Origin: CAWGXZ01 sp963826695
Lineage (GTDB): Bacteria; Pseudomonadota; Gammaproteobacteria; Burkholderiales; Burkholderiaceae_C
Direction: 5' to 3'
Assembly: GCA_963826695.1 (NCBI GenBank)
Contig: CAWGXZ010000003.1
Coordinates: 558,001-622,000, forward strand
DNA: 64,000 nucleotides
Shown: piece by piece, positions 8,916 through 18,285 of the stretch
How positions within the stretch are numbered: position 1 is the stretch's first letter
Layout: each line of letters begins with the position of its first letter
Position numbers and translations under genes: made by a program
The notes under the pieces: generated by a model
The model's database searches: none
The model's input: only the letters and a program-made list of their open reading frames with translations
Told to the model about the DNA's origin: nothing

Positions 8916-10097
8916 TCATTCGAGCGGCAGGCCGACGTAGTTCTCCGCCATGGCGGTCGACGCGGCCTGCGAGCCGACCAGGTAGTCGAGTTCGGCGCGC
9001 TGCATCTTCAGGCCGAAGTCGCCGGATTCCGGGAAGCGGTGCATCAGCGAGGTGAACCACCACGAGAAGCGCTCGGCCTTCCAGACGCGACGCAGGCAGC
9101 GCTCGGAATAGTGGTCGATGCCGGCGTCCGACCCGCGGTAGTGCTCGGCCAGCGCCCGCGAGAGGTAGCCGACATCGCCCGTGGCGAGGTTCAGCCCCTT
9201 GGCGCCGGTGGGCGGCACGATGTGCGCCGCGTCGCCGGCGAGGAAAAGCCGGCCGAAGCGCATCGGCTCGGCGACGAAGCTGCGCAGCGGCGCGATGCTC
9301 TTCTCGATCGACGGGCCGGTCACCAGGCGCTCGGCGGTCTCGGGTGGAATGCGCCGTTTCAGCTCGGCCCAGAAGGCCTCGTCGGACCACTCCTCGGCCT
9401 TCTCCTCGTACGGGCACTGGATGTAGTAGCGGCTGCGCGTCGCCGAGCGCATGCTGCACAGGGCAAAGCCGCGCTCGTGGTTGGCATAGATCAGCTCGTG
9501 CTCGACAGGAGGGACTTCGGCCAGGATGCCGAGCCAGCCGAAGGGATAGACCTTCTCGTAGGTGCGCAGCACGTCGGCCGGGATGCTCTGGCGGCTGACG
9601 CCGTGGTAGCCGTCGCAGCCGGCGATGAAGTCGCATTCGAGCTCGTGCGCCCTGCCTTCGACGGTGTAGCGAACGCGCGGCGAGCGGCCCTCGATGCCGT
9701 GCAGGCTGATGTTCTTCGCCTCGTAGACGGTCGGCAGGCCGGCCGTGGTGCGCGCCTCCATCAGGTCGCGGGTGACTTCGGTCTGGCCGTAGACGGTGAC
9801 CCGCTTGCCGGTCAGCGCATGCAGGTCGATGCGGTGCAGCTCGCCGCCGAAGCTGAGGTTGAAGCCGTCGTGCGGCAGGCCCTCGGCCTTCAGCCGGGCG
9901 TCGACGCCGGCCTCGGCAAGCAGGTCGACGGTCACCTGTTCGAGCACGCCGGCGCGGATGCGGCCGAGCACGTAGTCGGGGCTGCGCGCCTCGAGCAGCA
10001 CGGCGTCGACGCCGGCCTTGTGCAGCAGCTGCGCCAGCAGCAGCCCGGAGGGGCCGGCACCGATGATTGCAACCTGGGTTCGGCGGGGAATGTTCAT
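8916..10097 (-). CDS. pobA: 4-hydroxybenzoate 3-monooxygenase
   Basis: 393 residues, matching PobA (about 394). FAD is bound through VAIIGAGPSG (residues 9-18) and the GDAAHIVPPTGAKGLNLA segment near residue 285. RAGVLEQ near 47 and FNLSFGGELHRIDLHAL also match PobA. The enzyme converts 4-hydroxybenzoate to protocatechuate with NADPH and oxygen in the cytoplasm. It lies downstream of a feruloyl-CoA synthase-like ligase, crotonase and dehydrogenase, which fits side-chain shortening of a hydroxycinnamate followed by ring hydroxylation. The usual araC/pobR regulator is not adjacent, so regulation is probably that of the whole block. Confidence 0.95.
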   Translation of the reverse strand: MNIPRRTQVAIIGAGPSGLLLAQLLHKAGVDAVLLEARSPDYVLGRIRAGVLEQVTVDLLAEAGVDARLKAEGLPHDGFNLSFGGELHRIDLHALTGKRVTVYGQTEVTRDLMEARTTAGLPTVYEAKNISLHGIEGRSPRVRYTVEGRAHELECDFIAGCDGYHGVSRQSIPADVLRTYEKVYPFGWLGILAEVPPVEHELIYANHERGFALCSMRSATRSRYYIQCPYEEKAEEWSDEAFWAELKRRIPPETAERLVTGPSIEKSIAPLRSFVAEPMRFGRLFLAGDAAHIVPPTGAKGLNLATGDVGYLSRALAEHYRGSDAGIDHYSERCLRRVWKAERFSWWFTSLMHRFPESGDFGLKMQRAELDYLVGSQAASTAMAENYVGLPLE

Positions 10098-10147
10098 GGC
10101 GGCGTCTGTCTCCGGGGCAGGTGATTCGGGTTTCGAGCGCGAGGGCT

Positions 10148-10912
10148 TCAGCGCGGCGCCATCCGCAAGGCGCCGTCGAGGCGGATGACCTCGCCATTGA
10201 GGAAGCCGTTGCCGACGATCTCGGCCATCAGCGAGGCGAATTCCTGCGGCCGGCCGAGCCGCTTCGGGAACGGGATCGACGCCGCGAGCGCCTGCTGCGA
10301 CTCCTGCGGAAGCTCCTTGAGCAGCGGCGTCTGGAACAGCCCTGGCGCAACGGTGACGACACGCACGCCGAACTGCGCAAGGTCGCGCGCCAGCGGCAGC
10401 GTCAGCGCGACGACGCCGCCTTTCGACGCGGCGTACGCCGCCTGGCCGATCTGCCCGTCGTAGGCGGCGATCGACGCGGTGCAGGTGATGACGCCGCGCT
10501 CGCCGTCCTCGAGCGGCTCGAGCCGCAGCATCTCGGCGGCGGCCAGGCGGATCGCGTTGAAGGTGCCGATCAGGTTGACTTCGATCACGCGCCGGAAGTC
10601 CGCCAGCGGCATCGGCGAGCCGTCCTTGCCGACGAGGCGCCGGGCGGTGCCGATGCCGGCGACGTTCATCAGGATGCGCGCCGGGCCGTGGCGCTCGGCT
10701 GCAGCGGCGATCGCCTGCTGGACGCTGGCTTCGTCGGTGATGTCGCAGTGTTGCGCAAGCCCGCCGATCTCGGCGGCGACGGCCTGCGCGCCCTGGAGGT
10801 TGACGTCGAGCACGGTGACCCGGGCCCCGCGGCGGGCGAGCTCACGCGCGGTCTCGGCGCCGAGCCCCGATCCGCCGCCGGTGACCAGCGCGGCCTGTCC
10901 TTCGATCTTCAT
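10148..10912 (-). CDS. Short-chain dehydrogenase, 3-hydroxyacyl-CoA dehydrogenase type
   Basis: 254 residues with the NAD-binding TGGGSGLG motif near residue 11, NVAG near 90, and the YAASKGG catalytic Tyr-Lys. The sequence resembles HSD17B10-like 3-hydroxyacyl-CoA dehydrogenases (VITCTASIAAYDGQIGQAAY). It overlaps the ligase gene upstream by 4 nt (ATGA). Beside a feruloyl-CoA synthase-like enzyme and a crotonase it probably oxidises the 3-hydroxyacyl-CoA formed after hydration of a hydroxycinnamoyl-CoA, giving a beta-oxidative route to the benzoyl-type thioester. The substrate is inferred from context. Confidence 0.88.
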   Translation of the reverse strand: MKIEGQAALVTGGGSGLGAETARELARRGARVTVLDVNLQGAQAVAAEIGGLAQHCDITDEASVQQAIAAAAERHGPARILMNVAGIGTARRLVGKDGSPMPLADFRRVIEVNLIGTFNAIRLAAAEMLRLEPLEDGERGVITCTASIAAYDGQIGQAAYAASKGGVVALTLPLARDLAQFGVRVVTVAPGLFQTPLLKELPQESQQALAASIPFPKRLGRPQEFASLMAEIVGNGFLNGEVIRLDGALRMAPR

Positions 10913-12759
10913 TGCGCATCCTTTCTCGGCGTGAGCACGCGGGCGTCGCCGCGGTAGATCGCCTCGACCAGGTCGGCACGGTGCGTCAGCACCGCGCGCT
11001 GGTTGATCGAGCCCTTGTCGGTGATTTCGCCGCGGTCGATCGACGGCGGCTCGGCCAGCACCATGGCGCGCGCCACGCGATTGGCGCTGCCGGTGCCGCT
11101 TCTCCACAGCTCGTCGACGAGCTGCTGGAAATGCGCGCGAACCGCCGGGTGGTTCAGCACGTCCGACGGCGCCGCGTGGGCCACGTCGCCGAGCTTGCGG
11201 CACTCGTCGATGCGCGGGAACAGCAGGATGCCGACCTCGTCGCGGTTCAGCCCGGTGACCACCGCGTCCTGCACGTACGGCGCGCCGAGCCCCATGATCT
11301 TCGCGCGCAGCGGACCGACGCTGACGAAGGTTCCGCTCGACAGCTTGAAGTCCTCGGCAATGCGCCCGTCGAAGGCCAGCCCCTGCTGCGGGTCGGCCGG
11401 GTCGACGAAGACGACCGCATCGCCGGTGCGGTAGTAGCCCTCGTCGTCGAAGGCTTCGGCCGTCTGCTCGGGCGCGCGCCAGTAGCCCGGCATCACGTTC
11501 GGTCCGCGGAAGCGGATTTCGGTCTTGCCGTCGGTCGGCACCAGCTTGACTTCGACGCCGGGGCAGGGCAGCCCGATATGGCCCGAGCGGATGCCCGGCT
11601 GGGTCGCGAAGGTGCAGGTGGGCGCGGTCTCGGTCATGCCGAGCCCGGTCATCACGGCGATGCGTTCGCCGACCGTGCGCTCGGCAAGCGCGTCGAGATG
11701 GTTCCACACCGGCTGCGCAAGCCCGGCACCCGAATAGAAGAAGAGCCGCACCCGGCTGAAGAGCATTTCGCGAAGCGCGTCGTCGCGCTCCATCGCGCTG
11801 GCGATTTCCTCGAAGCCCTTGGGCACGTTGAAGTAGATCGTCGGCGCAATCTCGCGCAGGTTGCGCAGCGTCTCCTGCATCCCGCTCGCGGTCGGCTTGC
11901 CGTCGTCGATGTAGAGCGTCCCGCCGTTGAAGAGAACCAGCCCGAGGTTGTGGTTGCCACCGAAGGTGTGGTTCCAGGGCAGCCAGTCGACCAGCACCGG
12001 CGGCTCGTCGTCGACGAAGGCAAAGGTCTGGCGCAGCATCTCCTGGCTCGCGCACCACATGCGCTGCGTGTTGACGACGCCCTTGGGGTTCTTCGTCGAG
12101 CCCGAGGTGAAGAGGAACTTGACGACCGTGTCGGCCCCGACCGCGGCGTGCGCCGTGGCTTCGGCGTCGCCGGGTGTTGCGCGCAGTTCGGCGAAGGCCG
12201 TCGTCTTCCGGCCCTCGATCGTGCCGCGGCCGAGCACGACCTCGACGTCGGCCCCAACCGCCGCGACGATGGCCTTCGCGTACGCCGCATCGGATGCGAA
12301 GACCAGCCCCGGCGTGACATTGCCGAGGATGTGGCGCAGCTTGGCAAAGTCGGTCGAGACCAGCGAGTACGCGCTCGAGACCGGCGTGTACGGAATGCCG
12401 ACCCACAGGCAGCCGAGCGCCAGCAGCAGGTGGTCGAGGTCGTTGTCCGAGAGGATCGCCACCGGCCGTTCGACCGACAGGCCGCGCTGCAGCAGCGCCT
12501 CGCCGATCGAGCGGGCGCCGGCAAGCGCCTCGGCGTACGACAGCCGCTGCCAGTCGCCGCCATTCAGCCGCTTGGCGGCGAGGGTGGTTTCAGGCGTCTT
12601 CCCGGCCCAGTACTCGAGCCGGTCGTTCGAGCGCTGCGCGAACCGGCCCAGCGGCACCGTCGAGCGCAGCACCTGGACGCCGCCGGCGCGCGTCTCGACA
12701 TCGACGGCGCGGCAGGCGCCGATCGGCACCTCGCGGACCTTTCGGCCGGCGGGCGTCAT
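10909..12759 (-). CDS. Feruloyl-CoA synthase-like acyl-CoA ligase
   Basis: 616 residues, close to bacterial feruloyl-CoA synthases (about 620). The ATP-binding motif is FTSGSTKNPKGVVN near residue 215; the stretches VLVDWLPWNHTFGGNHN and FDGRIAEDFKLSSGTFV are typical of this subgroup rather than of generic ligases. It activates ferulate or a related hydroxycinnamate with ATP and CoA. Both ends overlap neighbours by 4 nt (crotonase upstream, SDR downstream), so all three genes are translationally coupled. Exact substrate is inferred. Confidence 0.88.
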   Translation of the reverse strand: MTPAGRKVREVPIGACRAVDVETRAGGVQVLRSTVPLGRFAQRSNDRLEYWAGKTPETTLAAKRLNGGDWQRLSYAEALAGARSIGEALLQRGLSVERPVAILSDNDLDHLLLALGCLWVGIPYTPVSSAYSLVSTDFAKLRHILGNVTPGLVFASDAAYAKAIVAAVGADVEVVLGRGTIEGRKTTAFAELRATPGDAEATAHAAVGADTVVKFLFTSGSTKNPKGVVNTQRMWCASQEMLRQTFAFVDDEPPVLVDWLPWNHTFGGNHNLGLVLFNGGTLYIDDGKPTASGMQETLRNLREIAPTIYFNVPKGFEEIASAMERDDALREMLFSRVRLFFYSGAGLAQPVWNHLDALAERTVGERIAVMTGLGMTETAPTCTFATQPGIRSGHIGLPCPGVEVKLVPTDGKTEIRFRGPNVMPGYWRAPEQTAEAFDDEGYYRTGDAVVFVDPADPQQGLAFDGRIAEDFKLSSGTFVSVGPLRAKIMGLGAPYVQDAVVTGLNRDEVGILLFPRIDECRKLGDVAHAAPSDVLNHPAVRAHFQQLVDELWRSGTGSANRVARAMVLAEPPSIDRGEITDKGSINQRAVLTHRADLVEAIYRGDARVLTPRKDAQ

Positions 12760-13580
12760 GGGGACTTCGCCACCTTGCCCGCCTTGCCGTCGAGGAAGGC
12801 GCGCATGCGGCTCTTCGCCGCGTCGTCGCCCTGCGCGATCGCCGCCATCAGCGATTCCATGAACAGGCCGTCGGACTGCGACAGGTCGGCGATCCGCGGC
12901 AGCGCATGCATCACGGCGAAGTTCGACAACGGCGCGTTGGCCGCGACCTTCTTTGCGAGTTCCATGGCCTGGGCGATGCCGGCGCCCGGCCCCACCAGGT
13001 AGGTCGAAAGGCCGAGCCGCTGGCCTTCGTCGGCGTCGAGAACGCGGCCGGTGAGCATCATGTCGCTCATCCGCGCCACTCCGATCAGCCGGGGCACCCG
13101 CGCCGAGCCGCCGCCGCCGACGAACAGGCCGCGCTGACCCTCGGGCAGGCCGTAGAAGGTGCTCGACTCGGCGACGCGGATGTGCGCGGCACAGGCGAGT
13201 TCGAGGCCGCCGCCGACCACCGCGCCGTGCAGCACGGCGATCACCGGCACGCGGCCGAACTGGATCTGGTCGAAGGCGGCATGCCAGTTGCGCGAGTGCA
13301 GGATGCCTTCGGCCACGCTGCGCTCGCCCAGCTCGGAAAGGTCGAGCCCGGCACAGAAGTGCTCGCCTGCGCCGCTCAGCACGACGCAGCGCACGGCATC
13401 GGGCAGGTTGACGAACAGGGTGTGCAGCTGGGCGATCAGCGCGTCGCTGATCGCGTTGCGCTTGGCGGGGCGGTTCAGCCGCACCTGCGCCACGGCGCCG
13501 TCGACGCCGACCTGCAGCAGGTCGAGATGGCCGAACGAACCCGCTTCGGACGCCGGCGCTGGATCGGGAAGTTCGCTCAA
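12756..13580 (-). CDS. Enoyl-CoA hydratase/isomerase (crotonase) family protein
   Basis: 274 residues. Crotonase features are RLNRPAKRNAIS, the oxyanion-hole segment EHFCAGLDLSEL and HGAVVGGGLELACAAHIRV. Start is TTG 13580, supported by AAAGGAG 7 nt upstream; no ATG fits as well. The stop overlaps the downstream ligase by 4 nt. With the ligase and SDR it probably hydrates, or hydrates and cleaves, the hydroxycinnamoyl-CoA. The family includes Ech/HCHL, which yields an aldehyde and acetyl-CoA, but an SDR rather than a vanillin dehydrogenase next door favours a beta-oxidative sequence. Confidence 0.88.
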   Translation of the reverse strand: MSELPDPAPASEAGSFGHLDLLQVGVDGAVAQVRLNRPAKRNAISDALIAQLHTLFVNLPDAVRCVVLSGAGEHFCAGLDLSELGERSVAEGILHSRNWHAAFDQIQFGRVPVIAVLHGAVVGGGLELACAAHIRVAESSTFYGLPEGQRGLFVGGGGSARVPRLIGVARMSDMMLTGRVLDADEGQRLGLSTYLVGPGAGIAQAMELAKKVAANAPLSNFAVMHALPRIADLSQSDGLFMESLMAAIAQGDDAAKSRMRAFLDGKAGKVAKSP

Positions 13581-13672
13581 CGCATGCTCCTTTGCTGTGT
13601 CATGTAGGTGCTACGAATAACCAGACTGACGAGCGAAGCCGTGGTTGCCCTGGCCCGATATCGTTACATCGC

Positions 13673-13683
13673 GTGCCTGGCAC
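13673..13683. promoter_or_regulatory. GTGCC-T-GGCAC palindrome between Bug receptor and crotonase genes
   Basis: The 121 bp between 13580 and 13702 is the largest gap in the leftward block and contains an 11-bp palindrome. It could be an operator for an internal promoter or a small hairpin after the Bug stop. No clear -35/-10 pair was found. Confidence 0.3.
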
Positions 13684-13701
13684 AAGCCATGTGGCGGCGC
13701 C

Positions 13702-14688
13702 TCAATCGCCCTTGAAGCCCGTGGCCTTGACCACGGCGGCCCAGCGGCCGGCTTCGGCCTTGACCATCCGGTCGGCATCGGCGCGGCTCGTGCCGAGGAC
13801 GCGGAAGCCGGCTTCCTCCAGCTTCGACCGGACCTCGGGTGCGCGCACGGCAGCGACGATCTGCCGGTTCAGCGTGTCGACGATCGGCGCCGGCGTGCCG
13901 CTCGGCACGAAGAAGGCAAACCAGGCGGCGAAGTCGACCTTCGGCATGCCGGCCTCGGCAAAGGTCGGCACGTCGGGCAGCAGCGGCGAACGCTCGCTGG
14001 CGGTGGTCGCCAGCGCACGCGCCTTGCCGCCCTTGACCTGCGCCGCACCGAGCGCCGTGGTGACGAATGCGCCCTGCACGTCGCCGGCGATGATCGCGGT
14101 GACGGCATCGCCGGTCGAGCGGTAGTGGATCGGCTCGACCTTGAAGCCCCCCTGCTCGGCCAGCATTTCGGCACCGAAATGGCCCGGCGTGCCGGCGCCG
14201 AAGGTGGCGAAATTCACCCGGTCGTTCTTCGCCCTGGCGGTCTTCACGAAGTCGGCGACCGTCTTCAGCGGCGAGGTGGCCGGCACCACCAGCACGAAGT
14301 CTGCGCGCGCGACTTCCGAGACGATCACCAGCTCCTTGGCCGGGTCGTAGGGCAGCTTGCTGAACGCCGGCGGCGCGATGCTGATCGAGCCGACTTCGGC
14401 CAGCAGCAGGTTGTAGCCGTCGGGCGGACTCTTGGCCACGGCCTGCGCGGCAATCTGGCCCCCGGCGCCCGCCCGGTTGTCGACGACCAGGGTCTGCTTC
14501 AGGTTCTCGCCGAGCTTCTGGCCGACCAGGCGGGCGACGACGTCGGGTCCGGTACCCGGCGGAAAACCGACGCTCAGCTTGACCTGGCGGTCGGGGTAGG
14601 TCTGCGCGGTGGCGGGTCCGCAGGCGAGCAGGGCGGGCAGCAGGACCGCAGCACTTGCGAGCACGCGGCGGGTGAGTCGGGTTTTCAT
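13702..14688 (-). CDS. Bug-family (TctC) periplasmic solute receptor
   Basis: 328 residues from ATG 14688 with a Sec-type signal peptide (MKTRLTRRVLASAAVLLPAL, cleavage after ATAQ). Family motifs: SVGFPPGTGPDVVARLVGQK, VDNRAGAGGQIAAQAVAKSP, then IHYRSTGDAVTAIIAGDVQG in place of the more usual HIPYKG. It follows the SDR gene by 41 bp in the leftward operon. The ligand is unknown; a CoA-activated aromatic or aliphatic acid handled by the surrounding enzymes is the natural guess. Confidence 0.92.
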   Translation of the reverse strand: MKTRLTRRVLASAAVLLPALLACGPATAQTYPDRQVKLSVGFPPGTGPDVVARLVGQKLGENLKQTLVVDNRAGAGGQIAAQAVAKSPPDGYNLLLAEVGSISIAPPAFSKLPYDPAKELVIVSEVARADFVLVVPATSPLKTVADFVKTARAKNDRVNFATFGAGTPGHFGAEMLAEQGGFKVEPIHYRSTGDAVTAIIAGDVQGAFVTTALGAAQVKGGKARALATTASERSPLLPDVPTFAEAGMPKVDFAAWFAFFVPSGTPAPIVDTLNRQIVAAVRAPEVRSKLEEAGFRVLGTSRADADRMVKAEAGRWAAVVKATGFKGD

Positions 14689-14729
14689 GGGGTCTCCTGG
14701 TTCGGATCGATGGTCGGGCGAGAACGGGT

Positions 14730-15653
14730 TCAGGGCGCGGGCTGCTGCGGCAGGACGATCTCGTCGCCGTAGCTTTCGAGTTGCTGGCCGACCGAGCCGG
14801 CCCAGCTTTCGGCGATGGCTTCCGCGCTCCAGCCGCCGTCGCGGTAGGCGACGCGCACCTCCCTGGGGTGCGACCAGAGCGACAGCTTGTCGCCGCCGAT
14901 GCCGATGCACTGGCCGGTGACTTCCGCCGCCTGCTGCGAGGCGAGGAAGACGAGCAGCGGCGCGACGTCTTCGGGCAGGCCGAGTCCGAGCCCCTTGCGC
15001 AACGACGAGGGCAGGGGCTCGCCGCGCTGCGAGGCTTCGGCGTAGGGGGCCAGCGCAGGGATCGTCGCCACCATCTGCGTCATCGCCACCGGGACGATCG
15101 CGTTCACCGTGATCTTCGCGCGGGCGCATTCGAGCGCCCAGGTGCGCGCAAAGGCAGCGATGCCGGCTTTGGCGGCCGAGTAGTTGGTCTGGCCGAAATT
15201 GCCGCGCTGGCCGGATATCGACGCGATCAGCACGATGCGGCCACCGTCGCCCTGCTGGCGCATCTGGCGCACGGCAGCGCGCGCACACGTGAAGCTGCCG
15301 CGCAGGTGGGTCTCGATGACGCGGTCGAAATCGTCGTCGCCGAGGTTCCACAGCACGCGGTCGCGCAGGATGCCGGCGTTGCTGCAGAGGATGTCGAGTC
15401 GGCCGAACGACGCCAGCGCACGCGCCACCAGCCGGTCTGCCGCTTCGCTGCTGCCGACGGCGACGACTTCGGCGACGGCCTTGCCACCGGCGGCGACGAT
15501 CGACTCGACCGCCGCGTCGGCGGTTGCCGCGTCGATGTCGTTGACCACCACCGCGGCACCCGCCCTGGCGAGCGCCTGCGCGAACGCCAGGCCGAGCCCG
15601 CGGCCGCTGCCGGTGACGATGGCGACCTGCCCGGAAAGATCGATGGCCTGCAT
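14730..15653 (-). CDS. Short-chain dehydrogenase/reductase, MFE-type
   Basis: 307 residues from ATG 15653. Contains TGSGRGLG (NAD binding, near residue 13), SNAGILRD, and the YSAAKAG catalytic pair. The length beyond 250 and the segment SNAGILRDRVLWNLGDDDFD resemble the dehydrogenase domain of peroxisomal multifunctional enzymes, suggesting a 3-hydroxyacyl-CoA substrate. It sits between a crotonase gene (17 bp upstream) and a Bug gene, part of the second ligase-crotonase-SDR set in this block. Confidence 0.88.
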   Translation of the reverse strand: MQAIDLSGQVAIVTGSGRGLGLAFAQALARAGAAVVVNDIDAATADAAVESIVAAGGKAVAEVVAVGSSEAADRLVARALASFGRLDILCSNAGILRDRVLWNLGDDDFDRVIETHLRGSFTCARAAVRQMRQQGDGGRIVLIASISGQRGNFGQTNYSAAKAGIAAFARTWALECARAKITVNAIVPVAMTQMVATIPALAPYAEASQRGEPLPSSLRKGLGLGLPEDVAPLLVFLASQQAAEVTGQCIGIGGDKLSLWSHPREVRVAYRDGGWSAEAIAESWAGSVGQQLESYGDEIVLPQQPAP

Positions 15654-15670
15654 GTGCCTCCTTTGCCGCT

Positions 15671-16486
15671 TCAGCGGCCGGTGTAGTTCGGCGCGCGTTT
15701 TTCCATGAACGCGCGCGGGCCTTCCCGGGCGTCCTCCGAAGCCATCACCACCTGCCGGGCCTCGTCCTCGAGGCCGTAACCTTGCGCCAGCGGCACGCCG
15801 CTCGCGGCGAGAACCGTCTGCTTGACGCGCTGCACCGCAAGCGGACCGTTGGCGGCGATCCTGGCGGCGATTTCCAGCGCCTTCGGCATCACCTGGTCGG
15901 CAGGAACGACGCGGTTGACGAGGCCGATGCGCAGCGCCTCGGCGGCGTCGATCGCCTCGCCGACCAGCAGCAGCTCCATCGCCTGGCACCAGGCGATCTG
16001 CCGTGGCAGCCGCACCATCGAGCCGGCAAAGGGCAGCACCGCACGGCGCACTTCGGGCAGGCCGAAGCGGGCGTGTTCGGCCGCGATGCGGATGTCGGTG
16101 CCGAGCACCATCTCCATGCCGCCGGCGAGGCAGGCGCCGTTGATCGCGGCGATCAACGGCTTGCCGATCGGATGGCCGCGCAACGCCGATGCCGCCATGA
16201 CGAACGGCTCGCCGAGCACCCGCCGGTCCCATTCGTCGGCAGGCGCGCGGTCGCCGCTGATCAACGGCAGCATCGTGCCGAGGTCGCCGCCGGAACAGAA
16301 GGCCTTGTCGCCGGCGCCGGTGACGATGCCCACACGCAGGGCGTCGTCGGCCAGGAAGTCGGCGATCGCGTCGGCGAACCGGCAGACCAGCTCGGGCGTC
16401 AGCGCATTGCGCGAAGCCGGCCGGTTCAGCGTGAACGTCGCCACCGCGCCGTCCTTGGCGTAGAGCAGGGGCAGGGAATCGCTCAT
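15671..16486 (-). CDS. Enoyl-CoA hydratase/isomerase (crotonase) family protein
   Basis: 271 residues. LNRPASRNALT, the oxyanion-hole stretch DKAFCSGGDLGTM and INGACLAGGMEMVLGTDIRI place it in the crotonase family; the C-terminal EGPRAFMEKRAPNYTGR is typical of hydratases acting on activated acids. It is 1 bp from the upstream ligase and 17 bp from the downstream SDR, so the three are almost certainly co-translated. Substrate unknown. Confidence 0.9.
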   Translation of the reverse strand: MSDSLPLLYAKDGAVATFTLNRPASRNALTPELVCRFADAIADFLADDALRVGIVTGAGDKAFCSGGDLGTMLPLISGDRAPADEWDRRVLGEPFVMAASALRGHPIGKPLIAAINGACLAGGMEMVLGTDIRIAAEHARFGLPEVRRAVLPFAGSMVRLPRQIAWCQAMELLLVGEAIDAAEALRIGLVNRVVPADQVMPKALEIAARIAANGPLAVQRVKQTVLAASGVPLAQGYGLEDEARQVVMASEDAREGPRAFMEKRAPNYTGR

Positions 16487-16487
16487 C

Positions 16488-18212
16488 TCAGGGGCCTTTC
16501 GGCGCAGCGCCGAGTTCGTCGAGCAGCTGTTGCCGCAACTCGACCTTCTTCACCTTGCCGCTCGGCGTCAGCGGAAAACCGTCGACGAAGCGGAAGTACT
16601 TCGGCAGCTTGTGGCGGCTGAGTTGCGCCCGGCAGTGGTCGCGGATCGCCGCCTCGGTCAGCAGCTCGCCCTCGCGCAGCTGGATGAAGGCGGCGGCCTC
16701 TTCGCCCATGACCGGGTCGGGAACGCCGACGACCTGCGCCTGGCGGATCGCGGGGTGGCGCATCAGGAAGTTCTCGACCTCGGCCGGATAGACGTTCTCG
16801 CCGCCGCGGATGATCATGTCCTTGATGCGGCCGACGATGCGCACGTAGCCACCGGCGTCGAGCGTCGCCAGGTCGCCGCTGTGCAGCCAGCCGTCGGCGT
16901 CGATCGCCTCGGCGGTCTTCTCGGGCATCCTGTAGTAGCCCTTCATGACGCCGAAACCGCGGATCAGCAGCTCGCCGGGCAGCCCGTGTCCGAGCGTCGC
17001 GCCATCGCCGTCGACGATCCTGATCGAGACGTGCGGCAGCGGCATGCCGACCGTCGCCGACTTGAGTTCGAAGCTGTCGCCCGGAAGCGTTCCGGTGACC
17101 ATCGGGCCGGCTTCGGTCATGCCGAAGCCGATCACCGGGTCGGCACCGAACCGCGCCTTGACCTGCTCGAGCACCGGCACCGGGATCGGCGTTCCGCCCG
17201 AGACGACCAGGCGCAGCGTGCTGCAGTCGAACTCCGCCGCGCGCGGGTGCTGCAGCATCGCGATCAGCATCGTCGGCACGCCGTGCAGGATCGTTGCGCG
17301 CTCGTGCTGAACGAGTTCGAGCAGCTTCTGCGGATCGAAGTGGATCGCCTTGACCAGCGTGGCGCCGTGGCTGAGCAGGCCGAGCACGTCGAGCACGTTG
17401 CCGGCGGTGTGGAACAGCGGCATCGCCGTCACCATCCGGTCGCCGCGGCGAAAACCGGCGCGGCGGCCGAACAGCCAGGCGTTGTTGACCGTGCTGCGGT
17501 GCGTGATCATCGCGCCCTTCGGCGCGCCGGTGGTGCCGCTGGTGAACTGGATCTGCGACACGTCGCCCGGCTGCACGCTCGCCTGTCGCGCGCGAAGGAC
17601 GTCCTCGCCGACCGCGGCACCGCAGGCGACCAGCCGGGCGAACGTCAACAGGCCCGGCGGCGTGTCGCCCGCGGCATCGCCGACCAGCACCGCGCGCCGG
17701 AACTGCGGGTAGCTGCTGCTCGCGACGTTCTCGACCGCCGGGTCGGCAATCGCCGCCAGTTCCGGCACCAGCTCGCCCAAGGCGGCGGCGTGGTCGTTGC
17801 CGCGGTGGCTTTCCAGCAGCACCAGGGTGTGGATCTCGGCCTGCTTCAACAGGTAGTCGAGTTCATTGCGGCGGATGTTGGTGTTGACCGTCACCAGCAC
17901 CGCGCCGATCTTCGGCAGCGCCAGCTCGAGCAGCACCCATTCGGGCAGGTTGGTCGCCAGCACGCCGACCTTGTCGCCGTGCTGCACGCCGAGCGCGATC
18001 AGCCCCCTGGCAACGGCGTCGACCCGCTCGCGCAGCGCCCGGAAACCCAGCCGCAGCTCAAGGCCGTCCTCCGGGTAGTGGTAGACCAGCGCGTCGCTCG
18101 CGTCGCCGAGCGTTTCCGCCTGCCGGTCGAGCAGGTCGCCGACGGTGATCTCGAGCAGATCGACACCGTCGGTCTCAGCGTCCCAGATCGCCCGGTCGGG
18201 TTGCAGACCCAT
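16488..18212 (-). CDS. Acyl-CoA synthetase (AMP-forming), long/medium-chain or aromatic type
   Basis: 574 residues from ATG 18212, which has AGGAGA at good spacing; a longer frame upstream to 18344 has no such support. ATP-binding motif QFTSGTTGAPKGAMI near residue 220, adenylation motif GFGMTEAGP, hinge GRIKDMIIRGGENVYP and the catalytic Lys in LTPSGKVKK near the C-terminus. Resembles the FadD3/DitJ-like group; substrate cannot be told. It is the first gene of the leftward block, with a candidate operator about 50 bp upstream. Confidence 0.9.
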   Translation of the reverse strand: MGLQPDRAIWDAETDGVDLLEITVGDLLDRQAETLGDASDALVYHYPEDGLELRLGFRALRERVDAVARGLIALGVQHGDKVGVLATNLPEWVLLELALPKIGAVLVTVNTNIRRNELDYLLKQAEIHTLVLLESHRGNDHAAALGELVPELAAIADPAVENVASSSYPQFRRAVLVGDAAGDTPPGLLTFARLVACGAAVGEDVLRARQASVQPGDVSQIQFTSGTTGAPKGAMITHRSTVNNAWLFGRRAGFRRGDRMVTAMPLFHTAGNVLDVLGLLSHGATLVKAIHFDPQKLLELVQHERATILHGVPTMLIAMLQHPRAAEFDCSTLRLVVSGGTPIPVPVLEQVKARFGADPVIGFGMTEAGPMVTGTLPGDSFELKSATVGMPLPHVSIRIVDGDGATLGHGLPGELLIRGFGVMKGYYRMPEKTAEAIDADGWLHSGDLATLDAGGYVRIVGRIKDMIIRGGENVYPAEVENFLMRHPAIRQAQVVGVPDPVMGEEAAAFIQLREGELLTEAAIRDHCRAQLSRHKLPKYFRFVDGFPLTPSGKVKKVELRQQLLDELGAAPKGP

Positions 18213-18261
18213 CGTCTTGTCTCCTCGCTGCCAATGATGGTACGCGTCGAGCGTGCCCAAC

Positions 18262-18285
18262 GTTGTCCACCGAGAGGAGGACAAC
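18262..18285. promoter_or_regulatory. GTTGTCC-N10-GGACAAC inverted repeat, candidate operator of the leftward acyl-CoA block
   Basis: A perfect 7-bp inverted repeat (18262-18268 with 18279-18285) starts 50 bp upstream of the ligase ATG. Size and position suit a TetR- or MarR-type operator. No such regulator gene is adjacent. Confidence 0.5.
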
